64,000 bases of DNA, from assembly GCA_937990735.1 (NCBI GenBank), contig CALKQT010000071.1, forward strand, positions 1-64,000, written 5' to 3'. The notes beneath the pieces were generated by a model that was not told the origin of the DNA, made no database searches, and worked only from the letters and a program-made list of their open reading frames with translations. Shown here piece by piece: positions 8,882-16,334 of this stretch (positions are counted from its first letter, which is position 1; every line of letters starts with the position of its first letter). This DNA is from an uncultured Campylobacter sp. (GTDB taxonomy: Bacteria; Campylobacterota; Campylobacteria; Campylobacterales; Campylobacteraceae). The position numbers and the translations under genes were made by a program.

Positions 8882-9688
8882 TTATAAAATTTCGCCCTTG
8901 CCGTGCCCCAAAATCTGCGGCTTAGGCAGCGCCAGGCTCTTTGCGGTTTTGCTAAAAAGTATCAGATCCTCGGTACTTTGCACGCTCCATGGCAGACGCG
9001 AGAGCGCGAATTTAAAAATTTCAAAGCAGGAAACGGCGTCGCTAAATGCGCGGTGGTGGACGTTTTGCACGCCTAAAAGCTCTTTTAGCGAGCCGAGCCC
9101 GTATCTTTGCGCCTCGATCGTGCGGCGCGCGAGCTCGACGGTGCAGAGCCTGCGATTTAAAAGCATCCCGAAGCCGCATTTTTGCAGGCTTGCGTCGATG
9201 AAGCCGTAGTCAAATTTGACGTTGTGCGCCACAAAAACACTATCTCCCAAAAACAGCCTAAACCGCTCCAGCACGCTAGCTAGCGGCGGCGCGCCCGCTA
9301 GATCGTCCGCGCGGATACCGGTAAGCTCCGTGATATTTTCAGGCACGACGGGCGCATAAACGAAGCTCTCGAAGCGATCGAGCTCCTGCGTGCCGCGCGT
9401 TTTTATCGCGCCGATTTCGATGATCTGGCCGTTTGAGAGCCCGCCGTTCGTCTCGATGTCCACGAAGCAAAAAATTTCATCCGAAATATCCGTCTCGCGG
9501 GTCTTGAGCGTGATTTTGCCGTTGTCGAGTTTTATTATCTCTATGCCGAGCGCGCGCCACATCGAGAGGTCTTTGGGCTCAAAAAGCTCGGTAATTTCGG
9601 CAATATCGCTTGCTTTTGAGATAAAGTCGTAATAATTTATGCTCTTTTGAGCCAGTAAATTTATAAGATTTTCGATCTGGCGCGTCAA
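8882..9688 (-). CDS. DnaQ-like 3'-5' exonuclease
   Basis: This 268-residue protein contains a DEDDh exonuclease domain after an N-terminal extension of about 70 residues. D77 and E79 lie in FVDIET (Exo I), D160 in AHNVKFDYGF (Exo II), and H212 and D217 in HRAFSDAVS (Exo III), so all catalytic residues are present. Such proteins act in proofreading or DNA repair; C. jejuni has a similar dnaQ-annotated gene beside rpe. The start is a TTG with AGGGG about eight bases upstream; no good ATG is available before the domain. It lies 21 bases downstream of rpe on the same strand and is likely co-transcribed. Whether it is the true Pol III epsilon subunit is open. Confidence 0.88.
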   Translation of the reverse strand: MTRQIENLINLLAQKSINYYDFISKASDIAEITELFEPKDLSMWRALGIEIIKLDNGKITLKTRETDISDEIFCFVDIETNGGLSNGQIIEIGAIKTRGTQELDRFESFVYAPVVPENITELTGIRADDLAGAPPLASVLERFRLFLGDSVFVAHNVKFDYGFIDASLQKCGFGMLLNRRLCTVELARRTIEAQRYGLGSLKELLGVQNVHHRAFSDAVSCFEIFKFALSRLPWSVQSTEDLILFSKTAKSLALPKPQILGHGKGEIL

Positions 9689-9709
9689 AATTTTACCCCT
9701 GTGCCGCGC

Positions 9710-10351
9710 CTAAATTTTAAGCGCACGGATCGCCTCCGCGTAGTCGTTTGAAGAGAATATGTAGTTTCCCGCCACCACGACGTCGGCGCCCGCTTCGTCG
9801 ATATCTGCGATATTCAGCCCGTTTACGCCGCCGTCGACCTCAATGAGGCATTTTGCACCTTTGCGATCGATCAGCTCACGCAGCTGCTTAATTTTCTCAA
9901 GCGCCGAGGGAATAAATTTCTGTCCGCCGAAACCCGGATTAACGCTCATTAAAAGCACCATATCGACCTCGCCCAAGATAAACTCCAGCGCGCTAAGCGG
10001 AGTGTGCGGATTTAGCACTACCGCGGGCGAGACGCCGCTGCGACGTATATGATCTATGAGGCGCAGCGGATGGGTCTCCTCCTCGATGTGGAAGCTAAGA
10101 AATTTCGGCTTTAGCGGCAAAAAAAGATCAACGAAAAACGGCACGTTTTTGACCATCAGATGGATGTCTAAAGGCTTGCTGCTCGCCTTTGCCGCGGCGC
10201 TTACTACGAGCGGTCCAATCGTGAGATTGGGCACGAAATGCCCGTCCATCACATCTACGTGAATGAGATCGGCGCCCGCTTCGCAGACTGCGCGGATTTC
10301 CTCCGCAAGCCTTCCGAAATCCGCCGATAAAATGCTGGGTGCGACATACAT
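9710..10351 (-). CDS. rpe: Ribulose-phosphate 3-epimerase
   Basis: The product (213 residues, full length) interconverts ribulose-5-phosphate and xylulose-5-phosphate in the pentose phosphate pathway. It is a TIM barrel with the expected signatures: APSILSADF at residues 4-12, HVDVMDGHFVPN with the metal-binding His and Asp near 34-45, DIHLMV near 63-68, MSVNPGFGGQ around 134, and EVDGGVN near 170. The ATG follows AAAGGAATCTTA. It is transcribed away from rpmB and towards the DnaQ-like exonuclease, the arrangement also found in C. jejuni. Confidence 0.95.
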   Translation of the reverse strand: MYVAPSILSADFGRLAEEIRAVCEAGADLIHVDVMDGHFVPNLTIGPLVVSAAAKASSKPLDIHLMVKNVPFFVDLFLPLKPKFLSFHIEEETHPLRLIDHIRRSGVSPAVVLNPHTPLSALEFILGEVDMVLLMSVNPGFGGQKFIPSALEKIKQLRELIDRKGAKCLIEVDGGVNGLNIADIDEAGADVVVAGNYIFSSNDYAEAIRALKI

Positions 10352-10458
10352 TAAGATTCCTTTAAAATTTCAAGATGCGGAATTTTACTTAGTTTTGTCA
10401 TAAATTTCGCTAAATTTAAACCGCAGCGGATTTTAAGCATAATTTGAAATTTTTTCGC

Positions 10459-10464
10459 TATAAT
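10459..10464 (+). promoter_or_regulatory. -10 box of rpmB promoter
   Basis: TATAAT preceded by a T-rich stretch (TTTTTTCGC), as in Campylobacter sigma-70 promoters, which often lack a clear -35. It lies 31 bases before the rpmB start codon. Confidence 0.75.
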
Positions 10465-10495
10465 CGCCATTTATTTTAATCATCAAGGATTTATT

Positions 10496-10687
10496 ATGGC
10501 AAGAAGATGCGCAATCACCGGCAAAGGTGCGATGGTAGGAAACAACGTCAGCCACGCAAATAACAGGACCAAAAAGAAATTCCAGGTCAATCTACGCACC
10601 ATCCGCGTTCAACTAGAAGACGGCTCAACCAGACGAATCAAAGTAGCCGCCTCAACTCTACGAACTATGAAAAAACAATCAAAATAA
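10496..10687 (+). CDS. rpmB: 50S ribosomal protein L28
   Basis: The 63-residue basic protein begins MARRCAITGKGAMVGNNVSHANN, the conserved start of L28, and carries the Arg/Lys-rich core (RTKKKFQVNL) that binds 23S rRNA. Length is normal for the short epsilonproteobacterial type. AAGGA precedes the ATG and a TATAAT box lies upstream. The K+ channel gene follows after 18 bases and may be read through from the same promoter. Confidence 0.96.
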   Translation: MARRCAITGKGAMVGNNVSHANNRTKKKFQVNLRTIRVQLEDGSTRRIKVAASTLRTMKKQSK

Positions 10688-10699
10688 CCTCTTAAAGAG
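10687..10699 (+). promoter_or_regulatory. Small hairpin covering the ribosome binding site of the K+ channel gene
   Basis: CCTCT-TAA-AGAGG folds into a 5-bp stem that contains the AGAGG Shine-Dalgarno of the next gene and overlaps the rpmB stop codon. Ribosomes finishing rpmB would melt it, so it may couple translation of the two genes. The coupling is inference. Confidence 0.4.
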
Positions 10700-10705
10700 G
10701 AATTT

Positions 10706-11836
10706 ATGTCTGTTTTGGACAAGATCAAGCGATTCCTCGACTGGTCCGGCTCGACTAAGCCGGACATCAACCTCTACACAGAAATTTACGACCAGCTACG
10801 CCCTTTTCGCTTACCGCTGATAACTATCGTGCTGATGATGCTAATCGGCACGCTAGGCTATGTTTTTATAGCGGGCTTTTCACTCGTAGACGCCTTTTAT
10901 CAGGCGGGTATGACCTTCACGACGGTAGGCTTTACCGAAGTAGCGCCGATATCGCCCGCGGGTAGAATTTTTACCGTCTTATTTATCCTCATGGGCTTTG
11001 GAACCTTTTCGTTTTGCCTGGGCGTCGTCGTCGAGGTCATAAAAAACGGCAAACTTCAAAATTTACTTAGGGAGCAACGAATGATCAATAACATCGCAAG
11101 GCTCAAAAACCACTACATTATCTGTTACAACAACATCTACTGCGCCGAGCTTGCCAAGCAGTTTCGCGAAAATCATCTGCCTTTTGTCGTGATCGACCCC
11201 GATCCGAATTTAGCCAAAATCGCCGAAGAAAACCGCTATCCATATTTCATCGTAGGCGAGCCGCATGTAGAAACCACGATGCTAAAAGCGCATCTGTCAT
11301 CTGCAAAATCCGTCATCACGCTAAGTCCAAATTTAGCCGATAATATCGCAATAATCTCGCTCGTGCGCCTATACGAAAAGGAGCTTGGTCGCATCACCCC
11401 CTACTTCATCATGGCAAATAGCGATGATGACAGCGATACTGAAAGGCTAAAAAAGCTCGGCGCAAATTCTATCGTCTCACCCTCTAAGCTCGCCGCGCAA
11501 AGGCTCTCTGCGATCAGCGTGCGCCCTGATATGGAAAATATTTTGGAGCGGTTTTTGTATAAAAAAGACTCCCTCATCGATATCGAGGAGATCACGGTGC
11601 CCGATTTTTCATGGATCCGCTTCAAGCGCCTAAAAGAAACTCGCTTGCGCGATTTTACAAACGCCGACGTCGTGGGAATCAAAGAGCCCAACAGCCGCTT
11701 CATTCCGATGCCGGATGGCGACTACCTCATCGGTACTGGGGTAAAATTTTTAGTCATTGGCACGGCAGAGGGTATCCGCAACACCAAAAAGCTCATCCGC
11801 AGCAAATACAAGCCACAGGAGATGAGATATGTTTAA
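10706..11836 (+). CDS. Two-helix potassium channel with RCK (TrkA-N-like) domain
   Basis: The 376-residue protein has two membrane helices (about 36-57 and 86-111) flanking a pore loop. The selectivity filter is T73-V74-G75-F76 (usual TVGY). A cytoplasmic part follows with an RCK-like Rossmann domain from about 135 (HYIICYNN...), then a TrkA-C-like C-terminal half. In most RCK domains the first loop reads GxGxxG; here it is YNNIYC, so the usual nucleotide-binding glycines are missing. It probably conducts K+ across the inner membrane, gated by something other than NAD(H), or not ligand-gated through this site. It overlaps argJ by 8 bases and follows rpmB by 18. Confidence 0.85.
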   Translation: MSVLDKIKRFLDWSGSTKPDINLYTEIYDQLRPFRLPLITIVLMMLIGTLGYVFIAGFSLVDAFYQAGMTFTTVGFTEVAPISPAGRIFTVLFILMGFGTFSFCLGVVVEVIKNGKLQNLLREQRMINNIARLKNHYIICYNNIYCAELAKQFRENHLPFVVIDPDPNLAKIAEENRYPYFIVGEPHVETTMLKAHLSSAKSVITLSPNLADNIAIISLVRLYEKELGRITPYFIMANSDDDSDTERLKKLGANSIVSPSKLAAQRLSAISVRPDMENILERFLYKKDSLIDIEEITVPDFSWIRFKRLKETRLRDFTNADVVGIKEPNSRFIPMPDGDYLIGTGVKFLVIGTAEGIRNTKKLIRSKYKPQEMRYV

Positions 11837-13022
11837 AATCGCCCCGCTTGAGCTTGGGCTGCAAAACGTCGAGGGCTTTTATTTTGACGGTGTAAATTCG
11901 GGCTTTAAAAAAGAGGGTAACGATCTGGGATTTATCCGCGCAGACGAGCCCTTTGCCGTAAGCGCGATCTTTACGAGCAATAAATTTCAAGCCGCGCCGA
12001 TTAGGCATTTCAAAAGGGCGCAAGAGCGCGCGGGCGGGAAGCTTAAAACAAATTTTATCCTCGTAAATTCCAAAAACGCAAATTCGATGACCGGGGAGCA
12101 AGGCGTCGCGGACATCGATGAAATTTTTAACGAGCTTGGCAAAAAAATCCCTCTGATAAACCCCGTCATGAGCTCCACCGGCGTAATCGGATACCGCCTC
12201 AAAAAGGAAAAAATTATCGCCGCCGCGCAAAATTTTAACCTCTCGGCGCAAAACTCAGATGCCTTAGCCACCGCCATTATGACGACAGATACGATAAAAA
12301 AGGAGCTTGCGTATGAAATTTCTTTAGAAAACGGCGATAAATTTCATATCGCAGCCGTTTGCAAGGGCGCTGGTATGATCAATCCCGCGCTTGCAACCAT
12401 GCTCTGCTTCGTCCTAACCGACGCAAAGATCCCGTGCGCTGATATGGACGAGCTGCTAAAAAAGGCAGCGGAGCAAAGTTTCAACACCGTAAGCGTAGAC
12501 GGCGACACCTCCACCAACGATACGATTATGCTCTGCAGCAGCGCTAAATGCGCCTACGAAAAGGATGCCTTCGCGTCCGCACTAAACGCCCTTACGCATG
12601 AGCTTGCGCTGATGCTGGTAAAAGACGGCGAAGGCGCAACCAAGCTGGTGCGATTTAGGGTAAGCGGCGCCGCAAACGCCGAAGACGCCCGCAGGGCGGC
12701 AAAGGCGCTAAGTAATTCGCCGCTTGTTAAAACGGCGATCTTCGGCGAAGACCCGAATTGGGGTCGCATAGCCTCGACCATAGGCGCCTGCGGTATAGAA
12801 TGCGATGAAGAAAAGCTGCGTATCAAATACGACGATGTGCTGCTTTATGACGCGCAAAATCGCGAGCTGGACGCCGCGCGCGAGGCCGTGGCTCACGCCG
12901 TGATGCAACGAAAAAGCTTTACGATCTGGTGCGATTTAGGGCTCGGAGAGGGCGAGTTTAGCGCATACGGCTGCGATCTTAGCTACGACTACGTAAAAAT
13001 CAACGCCGATTATAGATCATAA
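11829..13022 (+). CDS. argJ: ArgJ, glutamate N-acetyltransferase / ornithine acetyltransferase
   Basis: The enzyme (397 residues) transfers the acetyl group from N-acetylornithine to glutamate, recycling acetate in arginine synthesis; bifunctional forms also use acetyl-CoA. Visible are SSTGVIG at 115-121, the self-cleavage block KGAGMINPALATML with nucleophile T190 that becomes the N-terminus of the beta chain, VDGDTSTND near 223, and EDPNWGR near 302. The C-terminal SYDYVKINADYRS is the expected end. The start codon lies inside the last codons of the channel gene (8-base overlap), which suggests translational coupling. No other arg gene is in the window. Confidence 0.95.
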   Translation: MFKIAPLELGLQNVEGFYFDGVNSGFKKEGNDLGFIRADEPFAVSAIFTSNKFQAAPIRHFKRAQERAGGKLKTNFILVNSKNANSMTGEQGVADIDEIFNELGKKIPLINPVMSSTGVIGYRLKKEKIIAAAQNFNLSAQNSDALATAIMTTDTIKKELAYEISLENGDKFHIAAVCKGAGMINPALATMLCFVLTDAKIPCADMDELLKKAAEQSFNTVSVDGDTSTNDTIMLCSSAKCAYEKDAFASALNALTHELALMLVKDGEGATKLVRFRVSGAANAEDARRAAKALSNSPLVKTAIFGEDPNWGRIASTIGACGIECDEEKLRIKYDDVLLYDAQNRELDAAREAVAHAVMQRKSFTIWCDLGLGEGEFSAYGCDLSYDYVKINADYRS

Positions 13023-13264
13023 AGATTCACAGCTCGCTTCATAATAAAATTCCGTCTCGAAAATAGCGAATAGCAGCAGGGCTTTAAAGCTCTGCCCTAA
13101 AATTTTATCATTTAAATTTGCCTATTTTAAATTTTTAAAGACTAAAATTTTACCTCTTAAAATCTGGAATCTCATGCGTGAAATTTAGTCTAAATTTGAT
13201 AGCTGAAATTAGGTTTTAAGCGCTTTATTGATATACTTGAATAAATTTTTCAAAGGAGTAAGGC

Positions 13265-13495
13265 ATGTTTCATGAATACAGAGATTTAATCACTGAGTTA
13301 AAAGGCAAAAACGCGAGATTTGATTCGCTTTTTGAGAAACACGACGAGCTGGATCACAAGATCGCCGACGCGCAGGCCGGCAGAGTGCATATGAGCGATC
13401 TGGAGATCGATGCGATGAAGAAAGAAAAGCTTCGCATAAAAGATGAGCTAGGCAGCTTGCTAGCGCAATATAAAGCCGAAAAGGCAGATAAATAA
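13265..13495 (+). CDS. DUF465 (YdcH-like) small protein
   Basis: This 76-residue, highly charged protein is a helical hairpin: FHEYRDLITELKGKN, then FDSLFEKHDELDHKI, then KKEKLRIKDEL. The pattern H-x-L-D..I and the lysine-rich KKEKLRIKDEL near the end define DUF465. The ATG follows AAAGGAG. Its function is unknown. In C. jejuni a DUF465 gene also lies beside rpmB, so this belongs to a conserved neighbourhood although argJ and the channel gene intervene here. Confidence 0.85.
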   Translation: MFHEYRDLITELKGKNARFDSLFEKHDELDHKIADAQAGRVHMSDLEIDAMKKEKLRIKDELGSLLAQYKAEKADK

Positions 13496-14355
13496 AGCTG
13501 CTTGCGGCGAAATTAAGATGCAGCAGAGTGCTAGCAAGGCTAATTTCGCCGCTAAGCTTTAATCCGCGTTTAGAATTTTCTAATCTCAATAAGTTTAACC
13601 GCTTAAATTTGCCTCGCACGATAAATAAAAATAGCGCGCCAAAACGAGTTAAAAATTTATACCACACACTTCACCATATTGACACCGCTAAATAATTTTT
13701 ATGCATCGGCTACATCACTGCATATACCAACAATGCAGTATTAGCGCGATCAAATATAATTCGTTACGGCTCTCTATCGCCCCTTCCACTTCCAAAAATA
13801 TCTCTTGTTGAATGCACTTTTGCGCTACAGAGTAAATTAAAATTTACGCCGCATTGCCTTGCAGCCTGGCTCTTAAATTTTACTTCGCAGCGAACATTTT
13901 TTAGAAAATTTCAAATCTTGCGTTTTGCTTATTGCGGGTGCAATACCTATTTCTAAAATTCCGCAATTCGAAGGAATCTAAAGTAGCGCTAGAATTTTAG
14001 ATCCTCGTTTCGCGCTAGCCGCGAAATTTCAAATTCGCAGCCTCTAACTAAGCACCAGTTTATGTTAAAGCCTACTTTAATCTCTTCAAAGAATTTAGCC
14101 AAGCTTGCTTGTTTCAAACTCACTTCGTTGAGCTTTAAAAATTTAGATTATTTCTTTGATCGTATCGGATAATGCCTGCCGGCACGGAATTACTCAAGCC
14201 ACCCTATTTGCTATATACGCAATTAAAAGCGGCACCAATGCGGAATTAAATAGTGTAAGTGAGATCTGTAAAAGGTGTGAAATTTAATCATATAATTTTA
14301 AGCGCCAAGAATTTGCGATAGAATTTCGCCACGCAAATCAAACCTCAAAGCTAGT
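13496..14355. other. Gene-free stretch with dispersed AT palindromes
   Basis: About 860 bases with many AAATTTTA and AAAATTCC words. A minus-strand frame at 13290-13667 overlaps the DUF465 gene and lacks a binding site, so I leave it out. I see no RNA gene and no strong promoter here. Confidence 0.55.
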
Positions 14356-14360
14356 CTGGC

Positions 14361-14801
14361 CTACTCGAAAACCTTTGCTTCTAAGCCATGTAGCCTTTGC
14401 AAGCCGATATCGATATATTCGTTAAGCTTCTCATTATTTTCCAGCAATTTGTCGTAATAGCTCTTGGCTCTTTCTCTAGCGGTCGCATCAGGCTCGATAT
14501 ACTTTAGCCCACTTTTGAAAAATCCTTTGGATTCCACAAAATAGATCGAGTGGATCTTCTCGCAGTGCGACAGCCCTGCTTCAGTGTAGTTTAAAATCGA
14601 TTCGTACGCGATGTTGCCTAACAGCTCCTGCAGCCTATTTGCGGGATTTTTGAAAAACTCGGCAAACTCCTTATACGGCGTAAAAACCTGATCAAGATTT
14701 TTCATCGCATCGCCGTAGATACCCTTTTTCAGGCGGAACATCGTCATTTCTTGAGAACTTACAAACTTCTCTATTGCTTTTATCGTATCGTTTTTATTCA
14801 C
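14361..14801 (-). CDS. Hypothetical helical protein
   Basis: This 146-residue protein begins at a GTG preceded by AAAAGGGAAAA. It is predicted all-helical, with no signal peptide or membrane helix: MTMFRLKKGIYGDAMKNLDQVF, then FKNPANRLQELLGNIAYESILNY, then a Glu/Lys-rich C-terminal part. I recognise no family; the size and helix pattern are vaguely phasin-like, but that is not evidence. The Fur-family gene lies 134 bases upstream on the same strand, so joint expression under metal control is possible but unproven. Confidence 0.7.
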   Translation of the reverse strand: MNKNDTIKAIEKFVSSQEMTMFRLKKGIYGDAMKNLDQVFTPYKEFAEFFKNPANRLQELLGNIAYESILNYTEAGLSHCEKIHSIYFVESKGFFKSGLKYIEPDATARERAKSYYDKLLENNEKLNEYIDIGLQRLHGLEAKVFE

Positions 14802-14935
14802 TGAATTTTCCCTTTTAAAATATGAAACGTTCGGATTATATCGTTTGTTTTATAAAAATCCGTTAAAAATCGGTTAAATTTTGCCCTAGCGTTTTAGCTA
14901 AGTTTCTTCGAGCGCTTTTGATTAAATTTCCCGCC

Positions 14936-15289
14936 TCAGCCGCCGCACTTCTCGCACAATCCTCGCACGAGCACGCTTTTGACATTTTTTTGTGGCAAAG
15001 TAGGCATCGAAATCTCCTCCATCTTATGGCAGTTTTCGCAGACAAAATACGCTTTTGCGCCGTCGGTGAGCTCATAAAAACTTTTATGATTATTTTCGCT
15101 GGTAATTATCAAATTTTTCTCTTCCAAAAGCGCTATATTGCGATATATCGTGGTTTTATTCGCACCCGTTCGTTCTACTAGTTCATCGTAGCTTACCGGG
15201 CATTTTTTCTCGCTTAGGATCTGCACGATCTGCACTCTAAGCGCTGTAGGAGCGATATCGTGACTCGCTAAAAAATCTTTGGGATCCAT
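14936..15289 (-). CDS. Fur-family metalloregulator (probably Zur-like)
   Basis: The 117-residue protein has a winged-helix DNA-binding domain (recognition helix around NKTTIYRNIALLEEK, 45-58) followed by a short dimerisation domain with two CxxC pairs, C84/C87 and C112/C115, that bind structural zinc. It is shorter than typical Fur (about 150) because the C-terminus stops at the second pair. The gene is divergent from znuA, with a palindromic site between them, so I infer that it represses zinc uptake in high zinc. PerR or Fur identity cannot be fully excluded from sequence. The ATG has AAAGGCG upstream. Confidence 0.85.
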   Translation of the reverse strand: MDPKDFLASHDIAPTALRVQIVQILSEKKCPVSYDELVERTGANKTTIYRNIALLEEKNLIITSENNHKSFYELTDGAKAYFVCENCHKMEEISMPTLPQKNVKSVLVRGLCEKCGG

Positions 15290-15346
15290 TTTACGCCTTT
15301 TTTAAAATTTAAGCGATGATAGCAAAATTTAGATAAATTTATATTA

Positions 15347-15375
15347 AGTTGCAACTAAGTTGCTTTTGATATACT
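15347..15375 (+). promoter_or_regulatory. Candidate Zur/Fur operator and znuA promoter
   Basis: AGTTGCAACT at 15347-15356 is a perfect 10-base palindrome, and its half AGTTGC recurs at 15358-15363, an 11-base period (one helical turn). A -10-like TATACT follows at 15370-15375, so bound repressor would cover the -35 region of znuA. It lies between the divergent Fur-family gene and znuA. Confidence 0.6.
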
Positions 15376-15404
15376 TCCGCAATTTTTTTTTGGAAAGGAA
15401 TTTT

Positions 15405-16331
15405 ATGAAAAAGCTTGTTTTCACGCTTTTAGCAGCTAGTTGCGTAGCATTCGCCAAACCTACGGTCACCACGACCATACTTCCTACGAAGTATTTTGTT
15501 GAACAGATCGCAGGCGATACTCTGCAGGTAAATACGATGGTCGGCAAAGGCGCTGATCCGCACACATACGAGCCTAAGCCTTCGGAGATGAAAATGCTAG
15601 AAAATAGCGATCTGTATTTTGCAGTCGGTATAGAATTTGATGAAGTCTGGCTACCAAAGCTTGCCGCATCGTATCCGAAGATGAAGATAATCCGCACCGA
15701 AGATGGCATCACTAAAATGGCTATGGCAGAGCACCATCATCACGACGAACATGATCATAGCGCGCATCACGATGATCACGATCATGACGCGCATCATGAG
15801 CATGGCGACAAAGATCACGAGGCACACGAGCACCATCATCATCACGGCGGCTTAGATCCACATATCTGGCTCGATCCGCAGCTTGTAAAAATTCAAGCCA
15901 AAAATATTAAAGACGCGTTAACCAAACAGTATCCTAAGGATGCTAAAATTTATGAAGCAAATTTCGATAAATTTGCTAAAAAGCTTGACGAGCTGGACGC
16001 TTACGCAAAGCAAAAATTAGCGGGCGTCAAGGGAAAGAAATTTATGGTTTATCATCCGTCTTGGGGCTATTTCGCGCACCGATACGATTTGGAGCAGATC
16101 GCAGTCGAAGTGGAGGGCAAAGAGCCTAAGCCTGCGGATTTAGCCGAGCTAATCGAGGAAGCCAAAGAGGAAAAGATCAAGGTGATTTTCGTCGCACCGC
16201 AGTTTTCCAAAAAGGCAGCGCAAACCATCGCCGCGCAAACGGGCGCAAAGGTGATGGAGATCGATCAGCTGCCGCTAGATTGGTACGAGACGATGAAAAA
16301 GACGATCGACGTTTTCGGAGAAAATTTGTAG
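15405..16331 (+). CDS. znuA: ZnuA, periplasmic zinc-binding protein of an ABC importer
   Basis: The protein (308 residues) has a signal peptide (MKKLVFTLLAASCVAFA), the cluster A-1 solute-binding fold and a long His/Asp/Glu-rich loop at roughly residues 105-145, the hallmark of zinc-specific ZnuA. Zinc ligands are expected in GADPHTYEPKPS (His near 52), in GLDPHIWLDP just after the loop, and in MVYHPSWGYFAHRY. I start at the ATG at 15405, which has GGAAAGGAA in front and gives a proper signal peptide. No znuB or znuC permease or ATPase genes follow; the next gene encodes a different type of zinc transporter. Confidence 0.93.
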   Translation: MKKLVFTLLAASCVAFAKPTVTTTILPTKYFVEQIAGDTLQVNTMVGKGADPHTYEPKPSEMKMLENSDLYFAVGIEFDEVWLPKLAASYPKMKIIRTEDGITKMAMAEHHHHDEHDHSAHHDDHDHDAHHEHGDKDHEAHEHHHHHGGLDPHIWLDPQLVKIQAKNIKDALTKQYPKDAKIYEANFDKFAKKLDELDAYAKQKLAGVKGKKFMVYHPSWGYFAHRYDLEQIAVEVEGKEPKPADLAELIEEAKEEKIKVIFVAPQFSKKAAQTIAAQTGAKVMEIDQLPLDWYETMKKTIDVFGENL

Positions 16332-16334
16332 TTG

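Noticed and set aside
8658..9209. Plus-strand open frame of 183 codons
   Set aside because: Its second half is antisense to the DnaQ-like exonuclease, which has all catalytic motifs, and it begins in repeat DNA without a binding site.
15651..15845. Minus-strand Met/Val/Ile-rich frame inside znuA
   Set aside because: It is the complement of the histidine-rich loop of ZnuA; the hydrophobic look is an artefact of CAT/CAC codons read backwards.
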